Virus record (IMG/VR): IMGVR_UViG_3300008111_000006
Location: 1-64,000 of that record
Reading direction: 5' to 3' (one strand)
DNA length: 64,000 bases
From: a virus
Under the pieces are notes generated by a model. It was not told where the DNA came from and did no database searches. It saw nothing but the letters and a program-made list of their open reading frames with translations. This document shows positions 53,897 through 61,346 of the stretch, piece after piece; position 1 is the stretch's first letter; every line of letters begins with the position of its first letter. The position numbers and the translations under genes were made by a program.

Positions 53897-56266
53897 ATGA
53901 GTGTTATAAAAAAAGAAAACAAAATTAAATTACCTGAAAAGGCTCAAATAAGAATTGATTGGAAGGGTTATCCTGAAGAAAGGACTTTAGAGAGTGTAAA
54001 TAGAGTTAAAACCTATTTTTCTGAAAAATATGGTGTACCTAAAGGATCAATCAAAATTAACTTTATTCCTATATTAAAAAATAGTGTTGGTAAAGTAATT
54101 GATATTACTGATGGTTTAATTGATAATATAATGGATACCGCATACCAAAGAAATTTATTTGTGGAGTGGTTAAAATTAAATGAAGTAAGTATCGAATATG
54201 ATAGATTGTGTAGATTAGACGATAAGGTTAATGAGGTTTTGATAAACAATGAAGAAGAAGATGTTAGGTATAGAAGATGGAGTATTAAAAATATATGGTT
54301 AGATAATTTTTTATCTTTTGGTAATAATAATAATATAACATACAAAAATCTTAACGGGTTAACAGTAGTAAACTCAATACCTGCAAATCAAGGGGGTAAA
54401 ACTATTTTTACTATTGATTCACTTTTATTTTTATTTTTTGGAAAAACTACTAAAACAGAAGTCGCTTCAGAAATTTTTAATACTTTTTCTAATAAAGATA
54501 CTGTTACTGTTGGTGGGCAAATAGAAATTGATGGTGATGAGTATATAATAGAAAGAGGTTTAAGTAGAAAACTATCTAAAACTGGTGAATATAAAGTGTC
54601 TTCATCATTAGATTTTTATAAAATTTTATCTGATGGTTCAAAAGAAAACTTAGAGGGTGAACAAAGAAGGGAAACCGATAAGTTAATTGCAGAAACTATT
54701 GGTAGTTATGATGATTTTATGTTGACTATAGTTGCCACTGCAAAAAATTTAGAGGACTTAATTGAAACCAAACCGACACAAAGGGGTAGGTTATTAACTA
54801 AATTTATCGGTTTAGAAGTTATAGAGAAAAAAGAAGATATTAATAAGACACTAATGTCAGATTTCAAAAGTAAGATGAAATCAAATCACTATAACACAAA
54901 ACAATTAGAAATTGATAATGAAGAATATGGTAGAATTATTAGTGAAAATAGAATAGACATTAAAGAATATGAAAAAACTTTAGAGTCTACTATTGAAAAA
55001 ATAAAAGATTCTACAGTTAAAAAAGAAGAAGTGTTGGGTAAGAGATACATTATTGATGAAGAAATTATTAAAGTCAATCCCATCACACTTAATAAAGAAA
55101 TAGAAGATTTAAAAAACACAGGTGTATCATTAAATCAAAAATTAGTTGGTATTGAAAATGATATAAAAAAAATACCTAAATTTTCTTATGATGAACAGGT
55201 TCACGATGAACTTAGAGAAGAAGAGAAAAAAATAATGTTAGATAAAAATAATATAGAAAATGTTATTAAGAATTTAGAAAAAACTATATTAGATTTAAAA
55301 AATGGTGAGATTTGCCCTACCTGTAAAAGATCTTTAGAAGAAGTTGATCACACATCTGAGATACTTGAAAATGAAAAAAATGTTGAAGATAAGAAAAAAG
55401 AATTAGAAAATGTTTCAGAAACATTAGACTCTATACTGAAAAAATTAACAGATATTTCAGAAGAGAAAAAAAATTCAGACTTATTTGATAGATTGAGTAT
55501 GTCTAAAGATAAGACAGATATTGAAATTGAAAAAATGAGAGTAGAATATAAAGAAAAAAATAATTTATTAAAAAATTATGAAAAAAATTCTACTTTTATT
55601 GAAGAAAATAGAAAATTAGAAAGTACTATTTTAGGGTATAACCAATTAATTGAAACTTTAGAAGTTGAGAAAGATAGTATTAAAAATAAGATACAAACAT
55701 TATCTACCGATATTACATTAAAAGAAAATTCAATTACCGAAAATAAAAAAATTATAGAGATAATTAAAAAGGAAGAAGATGTTCTTAAAATTTTTGAAGT
55801 CTATGGTAAAATGATTGGTAAGAATGGTATATCTAAATTAGTTTTATCTTCTGTAATACCTATCATAAATTACGAACTAACTAGATTATTAGATGAAGTG
55901 TGTGATTTCGAAGTCCAGTTAGAAATAAATGATAAAAATGAAGTAGATTTTCTTATAATAAAGAATGATGTTATTAAAAAACTTAGGACTGGATCTGGTT
56001 TAGAGACAACATTAGCGTCATTAGCCTTACGTTCAGTATTAGGTAGAGTCTCAACGTTACCAAAACCAAATGTGATAGTATTTGATGAGGTGTTAGGTAA
56101 GGTAGCAAACATTAATTTGGATCAGGTAAAAATATTTTTTGATAAGATTAAAAAAATGTATGATACTATTTTATTGATAAGTCATAACCCATTAGTTCAA
56201 GATTGGGCTGACAAAATTATCACTGTAGAGAAAATAGATGACATTTCTACTTTGCAAATTAAATAA
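53897..56266 (+). CDS. Recombination endonuclease subunit gp46 (Rad50/SbcC-like)
   Basis: 789 residues. An SMC-like ATPase that works with gp47. The Walker A region is PANQGGKT (162-169), with Pro where Gly is usual; the zinc hook is C473-PT-C476 in the middle of a long coiled coil; the ABC signature region is LRTGSGLETTLASLALRS; Walker B is PNVIVFDEVLG, followed by a LLISHNP switch His. T4 gp46 has its Walker A near residue 35, so this protein has an extra N-terminal domain of about 130 residues (IRIDWKGYPEERTLESV, YGVPKGSIKINFIPI) of unknown function. Last gene of the operon that starts at 52466. Confidence 0.9.
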   Translation: MSVIKKENKIKLPEKAQIRIDWKGYPEERTLESVNRVKTYFSEKYGVPKGSIKINFIPILKNSVGKVIDITDGLIDNIMDTAYQRNLFVEWLKLNEVSIEYDRLCRLDDKVNEVLINNEEEDVRYRRWSIKNIWLDNFLSFGNNNNITYKNLNGLTVVNSIPANQGGKTIFTIDSLLFLFFGKTTKTEVASEIFNTFSNKDTVTVGGQIEIDGDEYIIERGLSRKLSKTGEYKVSSSLDFYKILSDGSKENLEGEQRRETDKLIAETIGSYDDFMLTIVATAKNLEDLIETKPTQRGRLLTKFIGLEVIEKKEDINKTLMSDFKSKMKSNHYNTKQLEIDNEEYGRIISENRIDIKEYEKTLESTIEKIKDSTVKKEEVLGKRYIIDEEIIKVNPITLNKEIEDLKNTGVSLNQKLVGIENDIKKIPKFSYDEQVHDELREEEKKIMLDKNNIENVIKNLEKTILDLKNGEICPTCKRSLEEVDHTSEILENEKNVEDKKKELENVSETLDSILKKLTDISEEKKNSDLFDRLSMSKDKTDIEIEKMRVEYKEKNNLLKNYEKNSTFIEENRKLESTILGYNQLIETLEVEKDSIKNKIQTLSTDITLKENSITENKKIIEIIKKEEDVLKIFEVYGKMIGKNGISKLVLSSVIPIINYELTRLLDEVCDFEVQLEINDKNEVDFLIIKNDVIKKLRTGSGLETTLASLALRSVLGRVSTLPKPNVIVFDEVLGKVANINLDQVKIFFDKIKKMYDTILLISHNPLVQDWADKIITVEKIDDISTLQIK

Positions 56267-56312
56267 TAATTAGTATTTTTGACAGTAAATAATTTAATGT
56301 ATGATTTTTGTT

Positions 56313-56321
56313 AATATTTAT
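56313..56321 (+). promoter_or_regulatory. AATATTTAT variant element
   Basis: AATATTTAT ends 4 bases before the ATG at 56326. Further upstream TTGACA (56279-56284) and TATGAT (56300-56305) lie 15 bases apart, close to an E. coli-type promoter but with a short spacer. Confidence 0.3.
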
Positions 56322-56325
56322 AGGT

Positions 56326-56808
56326 ATGGAAAATAATTTTTTAAAGTCTTACTGTTTAGTTGTGTTAGATGGTAAAGAAAGTTTGATGGACGTTTTAAGT
56401 CATATATCAGAAACTAATGTAAATTTTGTTAGTGGCAAATTTGTCGGTGGTGAGAAATTAGTTATTGCGACATTAAAAAGTTCGTTTAACATCTTAGAAA
56501 TTGAAGAATTACTTAATATGGTTATTAAATCTTATGTGATATTTGAAATGACACCAGGATTTTATGGTGCAAAATTAGAGAATGAATCATATCAAGAGGC
56601 TTTATTTGGTAAAGAAATGAATAAATTACCTTTTATTAAGATACAGGAGGCGTTAAAGAAAATTAATGATGAAATGATTGACACCTTTACTGATTTTACT
56701 AAAAAAGAATACCCATCTAAAAGTTTAGAGGAAGAATTAAAACATGCGTTAGACAATGAAGATTATGAAACTGCCGCAAAATTACGTGATAAATTAAAAA
56801 ATAAATAA
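56326..56808 (+). CDS. UVR-motif protein
   Basis: 160 residues from ATG 56326 (MENNFLKSYCLVVLDGKESL); an earlier TTG at 56308 is rejected. The C-terminal 25 residues (LEEELKHALDNEDYETAAKL followed by RDKLK) match the UVR helical hairpin of UvrB, UvrC and ClpC partner proteins such as McsA. The N-terminal ~100 residues are alpha/beta and unrecognised. The UVR motif mediates protein contacts, so this may bind a host repair or protease protein. It lies 9 bases before the sigma-factor gene and is probably co-expressed with it. Confidence 0.6.
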   Translation: MENNFLKSYCLVVLDGKESLMDVLSHISETNVNFVSGKFVGGEKLVIATLKSSFNILEIEELLNMVIKSYVIFEMTPGFYGAKLENESYQEALFGKEMNKLPFIKIQEALKKINDEMIDTFTDFTKKEYPSKSLEEELKHALDNEDYETAAKLRDKLKNK

Positions 56809-56817
56809 AGTTTACAT

Positions 56818-57615
56818 ATGACAAATAAGTATATTGACTTATCAGAAGACTCATTAAATTTGTATTTAAAAGACGTTAGAAAAAACGAAATAATTACGAT
56901 TGATGAAGAAGTAGAATTAGCGAAAAGAATAAAAGATGGTGATGAAGTAGCGTTAAACAAATTAGTTACTGCCAATCTTAGATTTGTTATTAAAATTGCC
57001 AAAGAGTATCAAAATCAAGGGTTACCTGTGGCAGATTTAATATCTGAAGGTAATTACGGTTTAATAACTGCAGCGAAAAAATTTGATCACACTAAAGGGT
57101 TTAGATTTATATCTTATGCAATATGGTGGATTAAACAATCTATTCTACAATCATTAAATGATAATTCTAGGACAGTTAGATTACCTGGTAATATAATTAA
57201 CAAATTATCTAAGATAAAAAAACAAATTGAGTTTTTTGAAAAACAAAATCATAGAGGTCCACAGAATGATGAGGTAGAACAGATTAGTACACCCACTTGT
57301 ATATCTTATAATGTGACAATAAATGAGGATGGTGATGAAATGATTAATTTAATTGAAGATAAATTCTTTAATAGTCCTGATACATTTCACGATGAAGAAG
57401 AATACCTTAAAGCAAGAGAAATGTCTAAGGCAATAAGAGGGTTATCATCTAGAGAAATTGAAATTGTTAATTGTTATTATGGTATTAATGGAGAACCTAT
57501 GACATTAGAAATGATTGGGGATGAAGTAGGTTTAACAAAAGAAAGGGTTAGACAAATTAAAGAAGGGGCAATAAGGAAAATAAGGAATAATATAGGTGGG
57601 GTATTTAATATCTAA
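56818..57615 (+). CDS. RpoD-like sigma-70 family factor
   Basis: 265 residues, close to the short primary sigma factor of Bacteroidota (about 285). Region 1.2 is LNLYLKDVRKNEIITIDEEV; region 2 (ANLRFVIKIAKEYQNQGLPV, ADLISEGNYGLITAAKKFD, FISYAIWWIKQSI) is nearly canonical, including the DNA-melting aromatics; region 4.2 is TLEMIGDEVGLTKERVRQIK. Region 3 is shortened and diverged (NEVEQ-type linker, ISYNVTINEDGDEMINLIED). It probably binds host RNA polymerase and directs it to phage promoters. Which promoters (TAnnTTTG or the ATATTTATTAATA type) is not shown. A terminator follows. Confidence 0.88.
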   Translation: MTNKYIDLSEDSLNLYLKDVRKNEIITIDEEVELAKRIKDGDEVALNKLVTANLRFVIKIAKEYQNQGLPVADLISEGNYGLITAAKKFDHTKGFRFISYAIWWIKQSILQSLNDNSRTVRLPGNIINKLSKIKKQIEFFEKQNHRGPQNDEVEQISTPTCISYNVTINEDGDEMINLIEDKFFNSPDTFHDEEEYLKAREMSKAIRGLSSREIEIVNCYYGINGEPMTLEMIGDEVGLTKERVRQIKEGAIRKIRNNIGGVFNI

Positions 57616-57624
57616 CAGTAAATG

Positions 57625-57648
57625 AGGGGGTTCTATACCCCCTTTTCT
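57625..57648 (+). terminator. Rho-independent terminator after the sigma-factor gene
   Basis: AGGGGGT (57625-57631) pairs with ACCCCCT (57637-57643) around TCTAT, followed by TTTCT. Confidence 0.85.
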
Positions 57649-57678
57649 ATTTACTTTAAAATTTAAAATTATTATATT

Positions 57679-57686
57679 TATAAATA
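57679..57686 (+). promoter_or_regulatory. TATAAATA box (T4 late-like)
   Basis: An exact TATAAATA lies 10 bases before the ATG at 57697 and just after a terminator, where a promoter for the lysis-type genes is expected. The box is short and could occur by chance. Confidence 0.35.
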
Positions 57687-57696
57687 AAAATTAGTT

Positions 57697-58026
57697 ATGA
57701 AAAAAATTATTGAGTTTGTTAAAAATTATAAGATTTATATCTTATCTACGTTATTGTTCATTTTCTTACTTCGATCTTGTGTAAAATCTGGTGAGGTTAG
57801 AAAATTAGAAAAAGAAAACATCAAAACAGAAAAAGTTATAGATAGTTTAAATTTATTGGTTAACGGTCAAAGTGATACAATTAAAAATATAACTGAGGTT
57901 ATTAGAGTTGAAAAATTAAAGGTTCATAGAGATTATGATAATTTTATTTCTAAAAAAGATAGAGGTGAACAATTAATGGAACTTCATATGGTTGTTAAAG
58001 AAAACATTAAGAAACTTGAAAAATAA
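57697..58026 (+). CDS. Membrane-anchored coiled-coil protein (possible inner-membrane spanin)
   Basis: 109 residues: basic N-terminus, one membrane helix (about 10-26, NYKIYILSTLLFIFLL), then a periplasmic coiled coil (KLEKENIKTEKVIDSLNLL). This is the layout of Rz-type inner-membrane spanins. LRSC at 25-28 is not a proper lipobox. It starts the operon that includes an amidase, which fits a lysis role. No outer-membrane lipoprotein partner with a lipobox was found next to it. Confidence 0.55.
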   Translation: MKKIIEFVKNYKIYILSTLLFIFLLRSCVKSGEVRKLEKENIKTEKVIDSLNLLVNGQSDTIKNITEVIRVEKLKVHRDYDNFISKKDRGEQLMELHMVVKENIKKLEK

Positions 58027-58032
58027 ATTAAT

Positions 58033-59109
58033 ATGATTGGTATTTGGAATTGGATAAAAAATAATCCTAATAGGGCTATGTTTTTAGTACCTATTTTATT
58101 AGTTGCTGGTATATCTATTTCTCACGTAGTTACTTGGTATGATATTGCAAACCCATTAAATTGGGCGATTTATTTATCTATTGCAATTGAAGTTGGTGCG
58201 ATGACTGCGTTAGTTGCTGCAACTAATAAGATTAAAGGGGGTGTTTGGTTTATGTTTGGGTTAGTTACATTAATTCAAATGATAGGAAATATATTTTTCT
58301 CATTTAAAGAGATAGACAGTAATGGTGATTTATTTAAATCATGGGTTGAATTAACTGGTCCATTATGGGAAATGGTTGGTTCTGACCCTACTGACTCTAT
58401 TTCTATGAAAAGATGGTTATCATTCTTAGAAGGTGGTTTATTACCTATCATTTCATTAACATCATTACATTTCTTTGTTAAATATGACACTGTAAATGAC
58501 ACTGTAAATGATGATACGAAATCGATTATTGAAACTACTGAAACAATTAATGACAATATCAGAGTTATATTGGAAGACATTGGTGATGAGGGAATGGGTG
58601 AGGGTGTGTCTGAAACTGTAAATGATGAAGTTGTTGATAAACTAACAAAATTACAAGGTGATAATATAAGGGTAAAGGGAGAAGAGACTGAAGATGTACC
58701 TCATACTGACTCAATTGAAAACGGAACATACGAAACAACTAAATTGGTTAATGAATATAATGAAGAATCCAAAAAAGTTTGGGATAAAGTTCGTGAATTA
58801 AGAGAAGAAGGTAAATTACCAACTCAGGAAGAAATTGAGGATGAACCAACGGCATTAGCGTTCACACCATATGAAAATGAGGAAGATGATTTTTCTGATT
58901 TAGACAATACATTATTAGATGGGATAGAAGAAGAAAATATTATCTCATTGAGTGAAGAAGATACTAATGTTTTTGTGGAAGAAGTTACTAAAGAACCTGA
59001 ATCACCGAATGAAGTTTTAGAAAATGCCTTAAAAAAGTATAAAGAATCTAAAGGTATTTTCGAATCACCAATTAAAAATAAAAAAACTAATATTAAAAGG
59101 ATTGATTAA
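58033..59109 (+). CDS. Multi-pass membrane protein with acidic tail
   Basis: 358 residues. Four hydrophobic segments are visible (about 16-34, 43-64, 70-91, 128-149), then ~200 residues of acidic, Glu/Asp/Thr-rich sequence including a TVNDTVND repeat. Could be a holin-like or envelope protein given its place directly before the amidase (stop and start overlap by one base), but it is larger than usual holins and the tail is unusual. Not recognised as a family. Confidence 0.55.
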   Translation: MIGIWNWIKNNPNRAMFLVPILLVAGISISHVVTWYDIANPLNWAIYLSIAIEVGAMTALVAATNKIKGGVWFMFGLVTLIQMIGNIFFSFKEIDSNGDLFKSWVELTGPLWEMVGSDPTDSISMKRWLSFLEGGLLPIISLTSLHFFVKYDTVNDTVNDDTKSIIETTETINDNIRVILEDIGDEGMGEGVSETVNDEVVDKLTKLQGDNIRVKGEETEDVPHTDSIENGTYETTKLVNEYNEESKKVWDKVRELREEGKLPTQEEIEDEPTALAFTPYENEEDDFSDLDNTLLDGIEEENIISLSEEDTNVFVEEVTKEPESPNEVLENALKKYKESKGIFESPIKNKKTNIKRID

Positions 59110-59717
59110 TGGACATCAACTTAGAAAAGTATAAGTTAGATGATAAAAATTATTATTTAACTGAATTTAATAAAAGACAGATTGTTATAGGTAATAGTTT
59201 TTCAGAAAAAGATTATCACATAAAAGGATGGCAAAATAGAATGGGTGGAGATTATAAAAAAACCTCCACCTTTACTATTTTTAAAAATGGGGAAATACAC
59301 CAACACTTTGAACCGTCTATGTATTCTGATTTTTTAGATAATAAGTCTATCGATAAAAAGATAATTTCAATATCAATAGAAAATCAAGGTTGGTTACAAA
59401 AAGATTTAACCAGTAATGAGTATTTTAATTGGGTTGGTAATATTTATAAAAAGAATAAAGTTGTATTTGAAAAAAGATGGCGTGGTTATACCTATTGGGA
59501 TAATTACACTAAAAAACAAATTACTGCTTGTTCAGAATTAGTAAGATATCTTTGTGATAAGTATGATATACCAAAGAATTGTGTCGGACATAATACATAT
59601 ATTGATGGTATAGAATATTTTGAAGGTGTGACATACAGAAGTAATTATTATAAAGATAGTACAGATTTAAATCCTAGTTGGGATTTTAAAAAATTTAAAG
59701 AATTAATTGAAAAATAA
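59109..59717 (+). CDS. N-acetylmuramoyl-L-alanine amidase-type endolysin
   Basis: 202 residues. The amidase_2 fold is suggested by STFTIFKNGEIHQHFEP (strand and helix), ISISIENQGWL, and the C-terminal GHNTYIDG plus STDLNPSWDFKKF, which match the G-H...D-x-x-FDW end of the family. Zinc ligands would be H161 and D183 or D186. The usual first ligand in the IxxH strand is replaced: IVIGNSF, with H37 nearby as a possible substitute. No signal peptide, so release would need a holin. It cleaves cell-wall peptide from glycan if active. Confidence 0.7.
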   Translation: MDINLEKYKLDDKNYYLTEFNKRQIVIGNSFSEKDYHIKGWQNRMGGDYKKTSTFTIFKNGEIHQHFEPSMYSDFLDNKSIDKKIISISIENQGWLQKDLTSNEYFNWVGNIYKKNKVVFEKRWRGYTYWDNYTKKQITACSELVRYLCDKYDIPKNCVGHNTYIDGIEYFEGVTYRSNYYKDSTDLNPSWDFKKFKELIEK

Positions 59718-59728
59718 AAAATAGAGAT

Positions 59729-60250
59729 ATGAGTGAACATGATGTAACTAAAAAAATGTTAGATATCATAAGAGAATCTAAAGAAAATAGAAAAAATGTA
59801 ATCAATGAAAGTTTAAAAAGAAAAAGATTTTTATTTGAGGCAGACAATAAAGAAGATAGAGATTTAGATACTAGCGAACTTACTGAAGAAGAAAAAAAAT
59901 TTAGAGACACTGTTTCACCTAGAGTTAAATTTAATAGATTTAAATTATATCCTAAAGCTCAGAATGTGGAATTTAGTGGTAAATTTACTGATAGTAACAT
60001 TGAGTGGTTTTATTCTTTAGACGATACTAGAGGTGTTTATATTACTGCAGATTTATTACAGTTAAATGATCAAACATTACAACAAATACAAAAATTAGTT
60101 GCGTATTACGAATCTTGGTCAAATGAATGGGCAACTAAAATTGCAGAAGAATATAAAAACGACAATAAAGACGAAGAAAACGCTGAGAAGGGTCCTGAAA
60201 ATTTAGAAAATACTGAAGAGACTGAAGACGAAGAAGGTGGTGCGCTATAA
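59729..60250 (+). CDS. Acidic protein with capsid-targeting-like N-terminus
   Basis: 173 residues. The N-terminus carries two Ile/Leu-x-E sites (NVINESLKRK, KRFLFEADNK) after a basic helix, the pattern shared by other proteins here. The middle (RVKFNRFKLYPKAQNVEFSG, NIEWFYSLDDTRGVYITADL) is a small mixed domain, and the C-terminus is very acidic (EDEEGGAL). Its stop and the next start overlap by one base. Not recognised. Confidence 0.55.
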   Translation: MSEHDVTKKMLDIIRESKENRKNVINESLKRKRFLFEADNKEDRDLDTSELTEEEKKFRDTVSPRVKFNRFKLYPKAQNVEFSGKFTDSNIEWFYSLDDTRGVYITADLLQLNDQTLQQIQKLVAYYESWSNEWATKIAEEYKNDNKDEENAEKGPENLENTEETEDEEGGAL

Positions 60251-61035
60251 TGAAAAATTTTAAAGATATATTATTAATATCATTATCTATTGTTATAATA
60301 GTTTTATTGTTATTTGGTTGGGTAAAATATAATCAGATGCAAAAAGATTTGCGTGATGAGATAGATGGGGCAAATAAAGCCATATTAAGTATGGATAAAA
60401 CCACAAAAGAATCACAAGGACAATATGCAAAACTAATTAATTATTTTAATACTGAAAAAGATTTAAACCAACAGTTAAAAGAACAAAATGAGGGTTTATA
60501 TAAGTTAATTAAAAAACAAGACGAAAGACTTCTAATGATAAATAATACAATAGTTACATTAGAAGATAAAATGATGGAAGGTTTTGGTAGTGTTAATAAA
60601 AATGATACAAATAAAATAGATTTAAAATTAACTTACCCTTCTAAAGAAAATAGTTTTATCACTTGGAATGGTTACGTCAATAAAAAAACTGCCTTTTATA
60701 AGGGTGAATTTTCTTTTGGAAAATTACCATTACAAATTGTTTTAACTGAAACCCAAAGAGGAATATGGAAATCTAGATTAATCGGTCCTGAATGGTTAAT
60801 TGTAGATTCTATGGATATAAATAGTCTACCGTTACCTACACCAGAAAAAGTAAGTAATTGGGGATTATTTTTTGGTGGAGGATACCAAAAAAGTTTTAGT
60901 GTTAATATATCTAACGCATTTTCTTTATCGTTGGCTGCACAATATAGAAGACATATGTTAGTCTTTGATGCAACAACAAATATGCAATTAGGTTTAAGAT
61001 ATCTATATAAAATAGAAAATTTTAAAAATAAATAA
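60250..61035 (+). CDS. Membrane-anchored coiled-coil protein with beta-barrel-like C-terminus
   Basis: 261 residues. A membrane helix (about 7-25, ILLISLSIVIIVLLLFGW) is followed by a coiled coil (about 30-115) and a C-terminal beta region (from about 130), ending with NWGLFFGGGYQKSF, SLSLAAQYRRHML and QLGLRYLYKI, which alternate hydrophobic and polar residues like outer-membrane strands. The layout would span the periplasm. It could be a single-chain spanin or an envelope-tethering protein. It starts one base inside the previous stop and ends before an AT-rich gap. Confidence 0.5.
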   Translation: MKNFKDILLISLSIVIIVLLLFGWVKYNQMQKDLRDEIDGANKAILSMDKTTKESQGQYAKLINYFNTEKDLNQQLKEQNEGLYKLIKKQDERLLMINNTIVTLEDKMMEGFGSVNKNDTNKIDLKLTYPSKENSFITWNGYVNKKTAFYKGEFSFGKLPLQIVLTETQRGIWKSRLIGPEWLIVDSMDINSLPLPTPEKVSNWGLFFGGGYQKSFSVNISNAFSLSLAAQYRRHMLVFDATTNMQLGLRYLYKIENFKNK

Positions 61036-61056
61036 TCATAACTTTTAATTTTTTAT

Positions 61057-61065
61057 AATATTTAT
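61057..61065 (+). promoter_or_regulatory. AATATTTAT variant element
   Basis: AATATTTAT lies 15 bases before the ATG at 61081 in a 45-base AT-rich gap. Confidence 0.3.
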
Positions 61066-61080
61066 ATAAAAACATTTTAT

Positions 61081-61341
61081 ATGGATAAAAATCGCTTGAG
61101 ATATATTATTGAAGAATCGTTAACACAGACAGACGAAAATCAAATAGGGGTTTTGATAAGAAAAGAAATTAAAAAAGCTTTTGGGGATGATCTTGAAAAA
61201 AAAGTGATACAAATAATAAAAAAAGAACTAAAAGGTAAAGATCTAAGAAAAGATATTACTGATATTAACAAAGATGTTTTAGTTCAACTATACAAAGAAT
61301 TGTGGACTAAAAGACAATTCTGGATAAGCTCAATAAAATAA
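61081..61341 (+). CDS. Small basic helical protein with N-terminal tag
   Basis: 86 residues. The start MDKNRLRYIIEESLTQTDEN has the basic helix ending in IIEES. The rest is Lys-rich and helical (KVIQIIKKELKGKDLRK) and ends with LYKELWTKRQFWISSIK, a pattern I have seen in short phage proteins of this kind but cannot name. It lies 5 bases before the next gene. Confidence 0.55.
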   Translation: MDKNRLRYIIEESLTQTDENQIGVLIRKEIKKAFGDDLEKKVIQIIKKELKGKDLRKDITDINKDVLVQLYKELWTKRQFWISSIK

Positions 61342-61346
61342 AAGGT

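Noticed and set aside
57772-57783. Lipobox in the membrane protein at 57697
   Set aside because: LRSC has Arg at the -2 position and follows a normal membrane helix, so it does not fit a lipoprotein signal.
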